Of a DNA stretch of 64,000 nucleotides, positions 47,986 to 56,805 are shown in pieces. Both the position numbers and the translations under genes were made by a program. The number at the start of each line of letters is the position of its first letter. Position 1 is the stretch's first letter. The stretch covers positions 561,748-625,747 of the forward strand of contig NZ_LMBW01000002.1 of assembly GCF_001439915.1 (NCBI RefSeq), written 5' to 3'. Source of the DNA: Fredinandcohnia humi. Its GTDB lineage: Bacteria; Bacillota; Bacilli; Bacillales; Bacillaceae_L. The notes under the pieces are model-generated. The model saw only the letters and a program-made list of their open reading frames with translations. It was not told the origin of the DNA and searched no databases.

Positions 47986-48636
47986 CTACGACTCTTTCCC
48001 CCCTTCCACAGTGACTACGATTTTTTCTGAGTCCATTTCCCATCTGGTAGATAATGATTTTGTGATTGCTTTAACGTTGGTCTGATCCACTTCTTTGTAC
48101 ACTGGTTCAATCTGTTTGGAGGTATCGATCTCAACTGGTTTGACTACTGGGACATCATTAGGTTCGGCTGTCTTTTCTGATAACACGACCTGGATTGATT
48201 GAATGTCATCATAGGTAACAGCGTCATTTTTTTCAGCTTCACTAGTAAGGAATATTTTTACTTTTTGAACTTTTAGATTTGTTTGTTCCTTAATCAACTC
48301 CTCTTCAACATCGTTTCTAATTTGGACTTGCACTGTTTCTAAAGCATATGCACGTTGTGAGGCTTGTATTTCTTTTTTCTTCAAATCTATTAAATTTTCT
48401 AGATTTTTTTCAGTTTGAACTGGTTTTAGATTCATATTTAACAAGACCTGATCCAAATCGGATTTAAAAAGGGAGAACAACGGTGTTAAGATGATTAAGA
48501 TTAATAACAGCCCTGTTACCATTTTCACGTATTTTTGCATACTCGAGCTGGGCAGCAGCATGTCCACAATTGTGGCAAGTAAGATAAATAAAATAATATT
48601 CGTTATCCATTCAGCAATAAAACTCAGTGTTCTCAC
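47986..48636 (-). CDS. spoIIIAF: Stage III sporulation protein AF
   Basis: About 216 residues. Two N-terminal membrane segments flank Met-Leu-Leu-Pro-Ser-Ser-Ser-Met-Gln-Lys-Tyr, the family signature, and an extracytoplasmic ring-building-like domain follows. The start is uncertain: GTG at 48636 has AAAGG 8 bp upstream, TTG at 48642 and CTG at 48627 are alternatives. A family-1 repeat separates it from spoIIIAE. Confidence 0.9.
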   Translation of the reverse strand: MRTLSFIAEWITNIILFILLATIVDMLLPSSSMQKYVKMVTGLLLILIILTPLFSLFKSDLDQVLLNMNLKPVQTEKNLENLIDLKKKEIQASQRAYALETVQVQIRNDVEEELIKEQTNLKVQKVKIFLTSEAEKNDAVTYDDIQSIQVVLSEKTAEPNDVPVVKPVEIDTSKQIEPVYKEVDQTNVKAITKSLSTRWEMDSEKIVVTVEGGKES

Positions 48637-48654
48637 CCCCAAGACCTTTTTATT

Positions 48655-48827
48655 GTCCTGCTCCAGGTGCCATCGGCTCTTGGGTCATAAGCCAATCGCT
48701 TCGGAAGGTAAAAATCACCTTCTGTCAGCGCCCGTCTTATGCTTGTCGCCTCTGCCAGGACGGCAAGTATTCCAGCGTTAGGCACAGGACGTGCCTGCCC
48801 TTAGCTGGAATTGAGGCACCTTGCGCA
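48655..48827 (+). repeat. Dispersed structured repeat, family 1, copy B inside the spoIIIA operon
   Basis: About 173 bp, closely matching the copy at 26726-26901. Outer arms here read AGGTGCC / GGCACCT. Relative to the other copy both arms changed and still pair. The internal GAAGGT/ACCTTC and GGCAC/GTGCC hairpins are kept. It fills the only large gap in the spoIIIA operon, between spoIIIAE and spoIIIAF. Confidence 0.9.
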
Positions 48828-48829
48828 TT

Positions 48830-50026
48830 TCATCTAACCATCAATGTTAAGTTTCCAGCTGCAACAATGACCGTGATACTCAGAAAAAACATCAGTGACA
48901 CAATTGCTAATGCAGCAAAAATATAAATCACGCTTTTACTGATAATATCTAAGCAAGCTATGACAGGTCCCCCGCCCAGCGGTTGTAAGAGTGCCGCTGC
49001 CAGCTTATAAATAATAGCTAAGGACAACACCTTAATCGCTGGAAACACAGCAATTAACAGAAGAATAACCACCCCAAAGATTCCAACTGTATTTTTTAAA
49101 ATGACCGAGGCACTTATTACAGTATCGGTGGCATCTGTGAACATACGGCCAATGACAGGTATAAAATTACCGGTAATAAATTTAGCTGTCCGAATTGTTA
49201 TTCCGTCCGCAACCGCTGTCGTAGTGCCCTGCACGGATATTACTCCAAGAAAAATGGTCAGGAAGACTCCAATGATTCCGATACCCACATTTCTCAGCAA
49301 CTGGGCAAGCTGTGTCACCTTGTACTGTTCACTTAACGTACTCACTATGCTCAGTAATGCTGCCATAAACAGCAGTGGTAAAACGATATATGAAATAAGA
49401 AGTCCGCTTGTATTCATTAAAAATAAGATCAGTGGGTGGAAAAATGCCGCCGATGCGATTCCACCTGACGATGCTACTAATGCCAGTAACAATGGCACAA
49501 GTGCTAATATAAAATTAATCATCGACTGGATGGCTTCCTCGGTGTACATGATCGCAACCCGGAAGCTATTTAACGCGATAATGATTAATACCATATAGAC
49601 AATCGCATAAGCAACCTTGCTGACAGCACTTTTCTCAAAAGAATTTTGAAGTGTTTGTAAAAACATACTAAATACCGTAAGCATGATAAGTGTGCTAAGA
49701 AGCTTTCCATTGGCAATTAACTCGTGAAACACGAATTTGACGAGTCCAAGCAGCCACTCCTTCAATGACAGCTCCTTATCACCACGAATGAATTCTAATA
49801 AACTACCCTTTTGACTTTCAGGTAAATATCCACCATATTCCGTTACGATTTCGTTCCAGAATAGTTTAATTTCGTCGATCCCGAGGGTTTCTAATTGTTC
49901 CTCAACCTGATTTTGAATTTGATTGTCGATGATGTCCTGTTGTGAGGGTGAGGCTTGTACAATTTGTGGTAAAGAAAAAAAGAAAAGCAATAAAACTAGA
50001 AATGAAAAGGCTTTGCTACCGGTCAT
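48830..50026 (-). CDS. spoIIIAE: Stage III sporulation protein AE
   Basis: 398 residues from the ATG at 50026 with GGGGGTGG upstream. A signal peptide ending Val-Gln-Ala-Ser, an extracytoplasmic segment and then at least six hydrophobic segments. It is the large polytopic channel component of the SpoIIIA complex. Its 3' end borders the repeat at 48655-48827. Confidence 0.94.
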   Translation of the reverse strand: MTGSKAFSFLVLLLFFFSLPQIVQASPSQQDIIDNQIQNQVEEQLETLGIDEIKLFWNEIVTEYGGYLPESQKGSLLEFIRGDKELSLKEWLLGLVKFVFHELIANGKLLSTLIMLTVFSMFLQTLQNSFEKSAVSKVAYAIVYMVLIIIALNSFRVAIMYTEEAIQSMINFILALVPLLLALVASSGGIASAAFFHPLILFLMNTSGLLISYIVLPLLFMAALLSIVSTLSEQYKVTQLAQLLRNVGIGIIGVFLTIFLGVISVQGTTTAVADGITIRTAKFITGNFIPVIGRMFTDATDTVISASVILKNTVGIFGVVILLLIAVFPAIKVLSLAIIYKLAAALLQPLGGGPVIACLDIISKSVIYIFAALAIVSLMFFLSITVIVAAGNLTLMVR

Positions 50027-50063
50027 GCCAACCACCCCCTTGAAACCTGTATTTCAAATAGAT

Positions 50064-50453
50064 TTAACTTGGTATAAGTCCAATGATTGTTTCGATTAAA
50101 ACGGTTAAAATTGGTATCGCCATTGCTAAAATTAAAATTTTTCCTCCGAGTTCAATCTTTGAGGCAATTGATCCTTGACCTGCATCCTTTGTAATTTGTG
50201 CACCGAATTCGGCGATGTAGGCAATTCCAATGATCTTCAAAATGGTTTCTACATAAACGGTGTTCACATTTGCGTTAATCGCAACCTTCTCAAGCATTCG
50301 AATGATGTCTGCAATTTCTCCAACTAAGAAGAGAAAAATCACACAGCCAATAAACACGACAAGCAAAAAGGCAAAGGTTGGTTTTTGTTCCTTTACAATG
50401 AGTGCCAGAAAGGTCCCGATTAGACCTAATCCAACGATTTGTATAATCTCAAT
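50064..50453 (-). CDS. spoIIIAD: Stage III sporulation protein AD, unusual start
   Basis: 129 residues with three hydrophobic segments. The family N-terminus Ile-Ile-Gln-Ile-Val-Gly-Leu-Gly-Leu is encoded only if translation begins at an ATT at 50453, 9 bp after AAGGAGG; an in-frame TGA lies two codons upstream and the next normal start (TTG, 50366) would delete the first membrane segment. An out-of-frame ATG at 50460 would fit if one base (a G near 50454) were extra. So this is either a rare ATT start or a one-base frameshift or sequencing error. Confidence 0.85.
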   Translation of the reverse strand: MEIIQIVGLGLIGTFLALIVKEQKPTFAFLLVVFIGCVIFLFLVGEIADIIRMLEKVAINANVNTVYVETILKIIGIAYIAEFGAQITKDAGQGSIASKIELGGKILILAMAIPILTVLIETIIGLIPS

Positions 50454-50468
50454 CGCTCATCCCCTCCT

Positions 50469-50675
50469 TTACCCCTGAAAGAGGAATACAGATTTAATCT
50501 TTTTAAAGAGATCCTCGACGATTGTTGCGACCATAAACAGGATATAGATGAATCCCAATAGTGTAACCCACTGGGCATACTCCTTTTTACCCATTTGATC
50601 TAGGATTGTATGGAGAAAGGCAACCACAATTCCTACACCGGCTATTTGAAAAATAATATTTACATCCACTCCCAT
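50469..50675 (-). CDS. spoIIIAC: Stage III sporulation protein AC
   Basis: 68 residues with two hydrophobic segments, the standard size of this small membrane subunit. Starts Met-Gly-Val-Asp-Val-Asn-Ile-Ile-Phe. Its stop codon forms part of the spoIIIAD ribosome binding site. Confidence 0.95.
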   Translation of the reverse strand: MGVDVNIIFQIAGVGIVVAFLHTILDQMGKKEYAQWVTLLGFIYILFMVATIVEDLFKKIKSVFLFQG

Positions 50676-50690
50676 TCGCTTCTTCTCCCC

Positions 50691-51206
50691 CTAAATCAAT
50701 AAAATGACTACCAATAATCCTGACAAAAAGCCCAGGCTTTTCACCATCTTTTCATAACGCAACTGCCTATCTTTTGCATCGCTTTCTTCTCGTTCAAGAT
50801 GGGTAATCGCAAGTAAAATATGCTTCTGTTGTGAGGTTCTGTCATGCTGCCCGAGCGTCTCACCGAACTGCTGAAGAATCTCAATTTCTCCTTGGTGAAA
50901 AGCAGTCAATTTGGACACATCTTTCAGACTCTCATCCCAAGCAACCTTTACACTGACATCACCCGTTTGAAGCCGTTTTGCAAACCCTTCGAAAAAATAG
51001 GAAACCGGCTTTGGTATTTGTTTTGAAAGATGGGTAGCCACATCAATTAATGGAACATGTCCATACATGATTTCCGCTTCAAGCGATTGCAAAGCTGTTT
51101 TAAGCATCCTCAGTTGGCGCGGCCTCTCACTTAACTTGCGTGCCGCCTCAAATCCAATCCATGTTGTTGCAAGTAATATTAAAATGGCTCCAATTATTTT
51201 TATCAT
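50691..51206 (-). CDS. spoIIIAB: Stage III sporulation protein AB
   Basis: 171 residues. Hydrophobic N- and C-terminal segments enclose a helical domain resembling GspF-like secretion proteins. Starts one base before the spoIIIAA stop boundary, so translation is probably coupled. Confidence 0.95.
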   Translation of the reverse strand: MIKIIGAILILLATTWIGFEAARKLSERPRQLRMLKTALQSLEAEIMYGHVPLIDVATHLSKQIPKPVSYFFEGFAKRLQTGDVSVKVAWDESLKDVSKLTAFHQGEIEILQQFGETLGQHDRTSQQKHILLAITHLEREESDAKDRQLRYEKMVKSLGFLSGLLVVILLI

Positions 51207-52130
51207 TTACGTCACGCTCGCTTTAGGTAAAAGTTGCTTTCCAGATGGACCAAGGATGGCTTTTACAGTACCTGGCCCTTTTGTGCGTGTTAGCTCTACA
51301 AATCGTTCGATAACTCCTGCTTTGATTATTTTTTCTAGAGAGGGGCGCTTCATGAGATCGGCAAGCTGGTGTCCATGTGCAGTGACAATCAAACTTACAC
51401 CTGCATTTACAGCCTCCATAATCGCCAGACTGTCTTCCTCCCTGCCAATCTCGTCCACTATTAATACATCAGGACTCATTGACCTAATCATCATCATCAT
51501 GCCTTCTGCCTTCGGACAAGCATCTAAGACATCAACTCTTGGTCCGAGGGAGGCCTGTGGGACCCCTTTTACACATCCGGCAATCTCAGAACGCTCATCT
51601 ACAATCCCCACTTTCATTGCGGGAATGCGTCTCGTTTCAATACCCGAGCTGATCATCCGTGCAAGGTCCCTTAGTAATGTAGTTTTACCGGTTTGCGGCG
51701 GACCAATGATGATGGTATTTTTCCAATACGAGTCATAAAGGAATGGCGCAAGCGGTGCAGCAACACCGATTTTTTGTTTGGCAACTCGAATATTGAAGGA
51801 GGTTACATCTCGAATTGCTTTGACCATTCCATTTTCAGTGATGACCTTACCGGCTAGTCCCACTCGATGGCCGCCTTGGATTGTGACATACCCACGCTTC
51901 AGCTCTTCCTCAAGTGTATAAATCGAGTATTGGCCAAGCTTGTTGAGAAGCTGAATGGCGTCTTCATTTGTCACGATATAGCTGTGGAATATCGGAATTC
52001 CATTTTCAATAATTTCAAGAGGTCTTGAGACCCTAATTCGGATTTCTTCCATTTTGTCTGTTCGTTCTGGAGGATACTTGGCTATAAGGTTAGCGATGGA
52101 TTTCGGTAAAACCTCGACTATTTCTTTCAT
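51207..52130 (-). CDS. spoIIIAA: Stage III sporulation protein AA (ATPase)
   Basis: 307 residues. A secretion-type AAA ATPase: Walker A Gly-Pro-Pro-Gln-Thr-Gly-Lys-Thr-Thr near residue 145 and Walker B Val-Leu-Ile-Val-Asp-Glu-Ile-Gly near 220. It energises the SpoIIIA-SpoIIQ channel. First gene of the eight-gene operon. Confidence 0.96.
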   Translation of the reverse strand: MKEIVEVLPKSIANLIAKYPPERTDKMEEIRIRVSRPLEIIENGIPIFHSYIVTNEDAIQLLNKLGQYSIYTLEEELKRGYVTIQGGHRVGLAGKVITENGMVKAIRDVTSFNIRVAKQKIGVAAPLAPFLYDSYWKNTIIIGPPQTGKTTLLRDLARMISSGIETRRIPAMKVGIVDERSEIAGCVKGVPQASLGPRVDVLDACPKAEGMMMMIRSMSPDVLIVDEIGREEDSLAIMEAVNAGVSLIVTAHGHQLADLMKRPSLEKIIKAGVIERFVELTRTKGPGTVKAILGPSGKQLLPKASVT

Positions 52131-52158
52131 ATAGTAAACTCCTCATCTCTCATAATTC

Positions 52159-52186
52159 AATGTATGCAAGCTTGGACACATTATGC
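52159..52186 (-). promoter_or_regulatory. Sigma-E promoter of the spoIIIA operon
   Basis: Minus-strand GCATAAT and CATACATT, 13 bp apart, match sigma-E (KMATATT, 13-14 bp, CATACAHT). The -10 is a perfect match. It lies 29 bp before spoIIIAA. Confidence 0.8.
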
Positions 52187-52201
52187 CTACCCATCTGAGT
52201 T

Positions 52202-52483
52202 CTAACGGAAGATTCCATACAGAATAAACCCAACCCCGAGCCCTATGAATAGAAGCTTTGAATAGGATAGCTGATCAGCTAATCCAATTAGACCGATTGA
52301 CATCGTCGCAATCAAAATGAATGGCCCGACAACTGCAAGTAGCGCATTCACGGCTAGTGCTTTTTTCACATCATTAAAAGCCAACATTAAAATGGCCGCT
52401 GTAATCTCTAAGCATCCAGATAGGATCCTTAAACCCGCCATCGTCAAAACAGTCGAATCAAACATCGAAAACATTCGTTTCAT
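52202..52483 (-). CDS. yqhV: DUF2619 membrane protein YqhV
   Basis: 93 residues from the ATG at 52483, the family length; GTG at 52495 is possible. Three hydrophobic segments with short loops. It sits between efp and spoIIIAA as in B. subtilis. Function unknown; a sporulation role is suggested only by location. Confidence 0.88.
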   Translation of the reverse strand: MKRMFSMFDSTVLTMAGLRILSGCLEITAAILMLAFNDVKKALAVNALLAVVGPFILIATMSIGLIGLADQLSYSKLLFIGLGVGFILYGIFR

Positions 52484-52602
52484 TGTCGTCCCCACCCAAT
52501 AAAATTTCTTTTGTACAACCTATGCTTGATTTGGGAAATTCAGAAGAGGAAATTTTATGAGGAAAAGGAATGTGGTAGAAATAAGGGAGGATTTTTTTTT
52601 CG

Positions 52603-52631
52603 AAAAAAAAAACCCACCAAAATCGGTGGGT
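52603..52631 (-). terminator. Terminator of efp
   Basis: Stem ACCCACC / GGTGGGT with a 6-base loop and a long T tract on the minus strand. Confidence 0.92.
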
Positions 52632-52648
52632 CCTCAATTTCATATTTA

Positions 52649-53206
52649 TTATGCACGTGATATGTAAGATCCTTCGTCTGTGTTAATGATTAACACATCC
52701 CCTTCGTTAATGAAGAAAGGAACTTGTACAGTTAAACCTGTTTCAAGGATGGCTGGTTTAGAACCGCCTGAAGCTGTGTCCCCTTTGATACCAGGTTCTG
52801 TTTCAGTAACCTTAAGCTCAACTGTATTTGGCAGCTCAACGCCAAGAGTCTCAGATTGGAACATCATGATGTGAACTTCCATATTTTCTTTTAAGAATTT
52901 TAACTCATACTCAATTGCAGATGCTGGCAGCTCAATTTGCTCATAAGAGTCATTGTCCATGAATACATGTGAGTCACCGTTCGCATATAAATATTGCATT
53001 CTGCGGTTTTCGATTTGTGCTTTTGCTACCTTCTCACCGGCACGGAATGTTTTTTCCTGCACATTACCTGTACGAAGGTTACGAAGCTTTGAACGTACGA
53101 ATGCCGCACCTTTACCTGGCTTTACATGTTGGAAATCCATTACTCTCCAAATGCCGCCGTCTACTTCAATTGTCAAACCTGTACGAAAATCGTTAACTGA
53201 AATCAT
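52649..53206 (-). CDS. efp: Translation elongation factor P
   Basis: 185 residues, three beta-barrel domains. The modification-site loop Lys-Pro-Gly-Lys-Gly-Ala-Ala-Phe carries the modified Lys at about 32. It rescues ribosomes stalled at proline stretches. Separated from papA by a family-2 repeat. Confidence 0.97.
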   Translation of the reverse strand: MISVNDFRTGLTIEVDGGIWRVMDFQHVKPGKGAAFVRSKLRNLRTGNVQEKTFRAGEKVAKAQIENRRMQYLYANGDSHVFMDNDSYEQIELPASAIEYELKFLKENMEVHIMMFQSETLGVELPNTVELKVTETEPGIKGDTASGGSKPAILETGLTVQVPFFINEGDVLIINTDEGSYISRA

Positions 53207-53225
53207 ATACTATTTCCTCCTAAAA

Positions 53226-53360
53226 TCAAATGCGCCTTGGCGTATTTGCGCCCGATTTTTTTCGAGCCTGCTCGAAAAACTACCTTTAAAAAATCGAGGC
53301 ATCCGCCGGAGGCATTAATTTTATTCAGTCGGGGTTTGAAACCCGACTGAATAAAGTTAT
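53226..53360 (-). repeat. Dispersed structured repeat, family 2, copy 3 (shortest)
   Basis: About 135 bp. Same opening and middle words as copy 1, with the terminal hairpin TTTATTCAGTCGGG...CCCGACTGAATAAAG extended to a long stem. It has the simplest form of the family, without the inserts seen in copies 1 and 2. It lies between papA and efp. Confidence 0.88.
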
Positions 53361-53375
53361 GCGACAAAACCTTGT

Positions 53376-54437
53376 CTATAGAATAATTAATTCCTTTTTA
53401 GAGAATGTTAGGGATTCGTTGCCATCTTCTCTAACAACAAGATCGTCTTCAATTCTTACGCCACCTAATCCTGCTATGTATATTCCCGGTTCACAGGTTA
53501 CAATCATTCCTGGTTCAAGTACATTATCAGATCGGAATGATAATGCTGGCTGCTCATGAACCTCCATACCCAGTCCGTGGCCAGTGGAATGACCAAAATA
53601 TTCGCCAAAGCCTTTCTCCGCAATATAATCACGAGTTAGGCTATCTGCTTCTTTGCCTGTAATGCCAGCCTTGATCCCTGCCATACCACGAAGTTGAGCC
53701 TCTAAAACAACATCATAAATGTTTTTTAGTTCATCGCTAGGAGTACCAACAGCAACAGTACGTGTGATGTCAGAACAATATCCTTGATAATATGCCCCAT
53801 AATCAAGAGTTACAAAATCGCCTTTTTCAATCACTTTGTCGCTTGCTACCCCATGCGGTAAGGCAGAACGATAGCCTGATGCCACAATTGTGTCGAATGA
53901 AGATGAAATTGCCCCTTGTTTTCGCATAAAGAATTCCAACTCAGTTGAAACTTCAATTTCTGTAATACCAGGACGAATCACATCCAAGATATGTGTAAAG
54001 GCGGCGTCAGCTATCTCCGCTGCTTCCTTTAATATCTTAATCTCTGACTCTGTCTTAATCAAGCGTAACTTTTCAATTGCGCCTGAAACTGGAACAAGTT
54101 CAGCCTTCACTTCTTTGTCATATGCTGTATATGTCGCAAATGAAAGGTCCTCCTGCTCAAATCCAAGCTTTTTAATTCCCATTTTTTCAGCTTGTTTTGC
54201 AACCTCTTCAATGATTGGACCTGAATGTTGCACAATTTCAAATTCCTTCACCTGTTCATTGGCTTGCTCCACATATCGAAAATCTGTTATAAAAACGGCC
54301 GATTTTTCAGAAATAAGGGCAACCCCAGCAGTACCAGTGAAATTAGTTATGTAACGTCTGTTGTAGCTATTTGTAACTAATAAACCATCGATTCCAAAAC
54401 CAGAAAAACTTTCACGTAATCTTTCTAATTTGCTCAT
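53376..54437 (-). CDS. papA: Xaa-Pro peptidase (M24, YqhT)
   Basis: 353 residues. Creatinase-like N-terminal domain, then a pita-bread metallopeptidase: Asp-Tyr-Gly-Ala near 215, Asp-Ile-Thr-Arg near 226, Gly-His-Ser-Thr-Gly-His-Gly near 286, Thr-Cys-Glu-Pro-Gly near 315, which hold the dinuclear metal. It removes N-terminal residues before proline. Its place before efp is typical. Confidence 0.94.
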   Translation of the reverse strand: MSKLERLRESFSGFGIDGLLVTNSYNRRYITNFTGTAGVALISEKSAVFITDFRYVEQANEQVKEFEIVQHSGPIIEEVAKQAEKMGIKKLGFEQEDLSFATYTAYDKEVKAELVPVSGAIEKLRLIKTESEIKILKEAAEIADAAFTHILDVIRPGITEIEVSTELEFFMRKQGAISSSFDTIVASGYRSALPHGVASDKVIEKGDFVTLDYGAYYQGYCSDITRTVAVGTPSDELKNIYDVVLEAQLRGMAGIKAGITGKEADSLTRDYIAEKGFGEYFGHSTGHGLGMEVHEQPALSFRSDNVLEPGMIVTCEPGIYIAGLGGVRIEDDLVVREDGNESLTFSKKELIIL

Positions 54438-54454
54438 CTAGCTTAAAACTCCCT

Positions 54455-54486
54455 TAAAAATAGAATGTTCGAACAAGAACATTCTA
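54455..54486 (-). terminator. Terminator of yqhR
   Basis: Perfect 10-base stem TAGAATGTTC / GAACATTCTA followed by ATTTTTA on the minus strand. Confidence 0.85.
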
Positions 54487-54507
54487 TCATAATTTTCCCT
54501 AATTTAC

Positions 54508-55029
54508 CTACTCATTTGTAGAGGCGGCTAGCCTCTCCCCCTTCATTTCATTTTGTTCAAATGAAATTGAGTAACCAATAAAGACACCATATAGAATATA
54601 AAAGCATATTGTAGTAATAACTGTATTCCGTTTTAGTTCAGCAACGGTTTTAATATCCGGAAAAATCGGATTAAACACATAAAAGACAAGTAGCCATAAA
54701 ACAATGCCAAACCCGGCACCCACCCAAATGGACTGAAACTTTTTTAGAAAAGCATAATATAAAAATGCTACACCTATTGATAAAATACCAATAAAAAAAA
54801 TTCCAATAAATTGACCTAACACTTTATTTTTCCAATCACCAAGGATCCAAGGCTTAAGGATAAGATTAGGGCTCAGTTCTGTAAAATGAAAAACATACGT
54901 ACAATAGGACAGCAAACTCCAAAATACCCCACCGAACAAACCGATCACAACAACCTTACCGATTAAAGACATCTCACCGTCTTTTTTGTTTTGTTCAAGT
55001 TCTGGATTCTTTTTTTCAGCATTTACCAC
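54508..55029 (-). CDS. yqhR: Conserved membrane protein YqhR
   Basis: 173 residues. A charged ~22-residue N-terminus and four hydrophobic segments (about 25-45, 70-92, 102-120, 137-156). It matches yqhR of B. subtilis in size and position. aroQ and yqhQ, which I expect beside it, are missing. Function unknown. Confidence 0.85.
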   Translation of the reverse strand: MVNAEKKNPELEQNKKDGEMSLIGKVVVIGLFGGVFWSLLSYCTYVFHFTELSPNLILKPWILGDWKNKVLGQFIGIFFIGILSIGVAFLYYAFLKKFQSIWVGAGFGIVLWLLVFYVFNPIFPDIKTVAELKRNTVITTICFYILYGVFIGYSISFEQNEMKGERLAASTNE

Positions 55030-55281
55030 AGGTCAACACCTCCATTTGGTAGTATGTCCCCAAACTTTTTGATCTATTTGAAAAAGATTCATGGAAAAAT
55101 GTGTAGCAATGGAAATTGCTGGGTACAATAGTAAATGTTTATAAATAAAAAATAAAATTGTCATAAATGATGTCGTTAACATAGAGGTTTATTAACATAT
55201 CTTGTAGAATATATATAAGAAGAAGCACTTATTATTTTTGCAATTATCCATTTTAAATGTAATATACGGGCAACAACGACA

Positions 55282-55309
55282 TTGGTTCATAATACAATAT
55301 AAGTATAGT
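55282..55309 (+). promoter_or_regulatory. Putative promoter of yqhP
   Basis: TTGGTT and TATAGT, 16 bp apart, lie about 20 bp before the yqhP start. The rest of the 55030-55281 gap is AT-rich with no recognisable gene. Confidence 0.4.
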
Positions 55310-55328
55310 TTTTTAGGAGGTGTATCTC

Positions 55329-55736
55329 ATGAATCGTCGTAAATCAAATATAATCGTCATGATTTTACTAGGATTAGGTGCACTTGGATTTGTCTACACC
55401 CTTTTCACTCGTCCGGGTTCATTACTCGTGCAAGCAGGCATGATTTTCCTATTCATAGGTATTATCTATCTACTATATAAATTTGTGATTAGTCGACGAA
55501 TGGGAGGAAAAGAACAATCCGCTTATTTACGCGCAGCAAAACATTCGAGGAAACGATTTAAAGCAGGAAGTCAGAAAAAAGCACAGACAATGGGAATGGG
55601 CATTAAAAAACCTGCAACAGGCGCGACAAAACGTTCGACTGTATCATCTATTCATAAAAAACGAAAAACGAATACGACACACCTGACCGTTATTGAAGGA
55701 AAAAAGGGGAAAAAGAAGAATCGAGCATTATTTTAA
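55329..55736 (+). CDS. yqhP: SA1362-like / YqhP membrane protein
   Basis: 135 residues from the ATG at 55329 with GGAGG 8 bp upstream. Two hydrophobic segments (about 9-25 and 33-52) followed by a very basic tail rich in Lys and Arg, which may bind RNA, DNA or membranes. The position corresponds to yqhP. Function unknown. Confidence 0.82.
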   Translation: MNRRKSNIIVMILLGLGALGFVYTLFTRPGSLLVQAGMIFLFIGIIYLLYKFVISRRMGGKEQSAYLRAAKHSRKRFKAGSQKKAQTMGMGIKKPATGATKRSTVSSIHKKRKTNTTHLTVIEGKKGKKKNRALF

Positions 55737-55770
55737 CTTTATTCAGCAGTTAGCTGAATAAAGTTTTTTT
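55735..55770 (+). terminator. Terminator of yqhP with family-2 hairpin
   Basis: Thirteen-base stem AACTTTATTCAGC / GCTGAATAAAGTT, loop AGTTA, then TTTTTTT. The stem is the same ACTTTATTCAG word that closes the family-2 repeats. Confidence 0.9.
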
Positions 55771-55792
55771 GATTCTTCTCTTATTTTTGGGC

Positions 55793-56677
55793 TTAATAAC
55801 CCCAGGTTCGCAAAAAGGCCTCCGCACGCTTTTTACCAAGCTGAATAAGTTCTAGTTTTTTTTCATCCGTCAGACCAAACTCTGTGGTCAAACCACTATC
55901 AATTGGAATAAATATGATATTTTTTTCATGTCGGCGCGAGATATAACGTGCATCATGGGCATTTTTCATGGTTTCGAAGAGGGCTCCAAACATATCGATG
56001 GCATTATTAATTTTATTTTGTTTTTGGTTTTGACTACTACCACTTAGCCTGATTCCAAGGACAGGACGTTTTTTTAGCTTTATTTCTTCATCAAAAAGCC
56101 AGATAGGAAAATTCGATAATACCCCACCATCCACCACGATTGAATTGCCTTGATAATCTTTTAAACGGACAGGCTCAAAAAAGTAAGGGAGGCTACAACT
56201 CATCCGAACCGCTTTAGCCACCGAAAAAGATGCCGGGTTAATGCCATAGCGTTCTAAATCATCAGGTAACACCATGATTCTTCCATTCGTTAAGTCGGAA
56301 GCAATAATCCTTAACCGACCTTGCGGAAGGTTTTGAAATGTCACTATCCCCTTTGCGCGGAGCTTTTGATAAATCCACTTCTCTAACATATCGCCTTTAT
56401 ATAAACCAAGCCGCCAATATATAAGAAGCCATTTTGCCAAAGGTGTCGGTAAGAGGGCTTTTCGCTGGTCTAAAAAATCACTGAGGTTTAATTCTTCCAT
56501 GAGGTCAATAATCTCACCACTTGTATAACCCGCTGCTATTAAGGAGGCAATTAAGGAACCTGCACTTGTTCCAGCCATTCGTTTAAAGGCAAAGCCCTTT
56601 TCCTCAATTGCTTGGTATGCCCCAATTAACGCAAATCCTTTTATGCCCCCACCCGAAAAAACGCCATCGATTAACAT
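55793..56677 (-). CDS. Patatin-like phospholipase (YqhO)
   Basis: 294 residues. Oxyanion loop Gly-Gly-Gly-Ile-Lys-Gly near residue 9, nucleophile motif Gly-Thr-Ser-Ala-Gly near 36 and Asp-Gly-Gly near 180 form the Ser-Asp dyad. Probable lipid acyl hydrolase. No signal peptide. Confidence 0.9.
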   Translation of the reverse strand: MLIDGVFSGGGIKGFALIGAYQAIEEKGFAFKRMAGTSAGSLIASLIAAGYTSGEIIDLMEELNLSDFLDQRKALLPTPLAKWLLIYWRLGLYKGDMLEKWIYQKLRAKGIVTFQNLPQGRLRIIASDLTNGRIMVLPDDLERYGINPASFSVAKAVRMSCSLPYFFEPVRLKDYQGNSIVVDGGVLSNFPIWLFDEEIKLKKRPVLGIRLSGSSQNQKQNKINNAIDMFGALFETMKNAHDARYISRRHEKNIIFIPIDSGLTTEFGLTDEKKLELIQLGKKRAEAFLRTWGY

Positions 56678-56761
56678 CGAACCCCTCCCATTAAAACAAT
56701 GCCTTTATACATTTTTAATCGGGTAGCTTGGGATTTAGTACGTAGGATTATTATTGAGGAT

Positions 56762-56796
56762 AAAAAAAGAAGGAATCTGATTAGGATTCCTTCTTT
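56762..56796 (-). terminator. Terminator of nrdJ
   Basis: Stem AAAGAAGGAATC / GATTCCTTCTTT with a 7-base loop and a T tract on the minus strand. Confidence 0.9.
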
Positions 56797-56805
56797 AGCG
56801 TTTTA

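Noticed and set aside
51067-51738. 223-codon open frame on the plus strand
   Set aside because: Antisense shadow of spoIIIAA and spoIIIAB.
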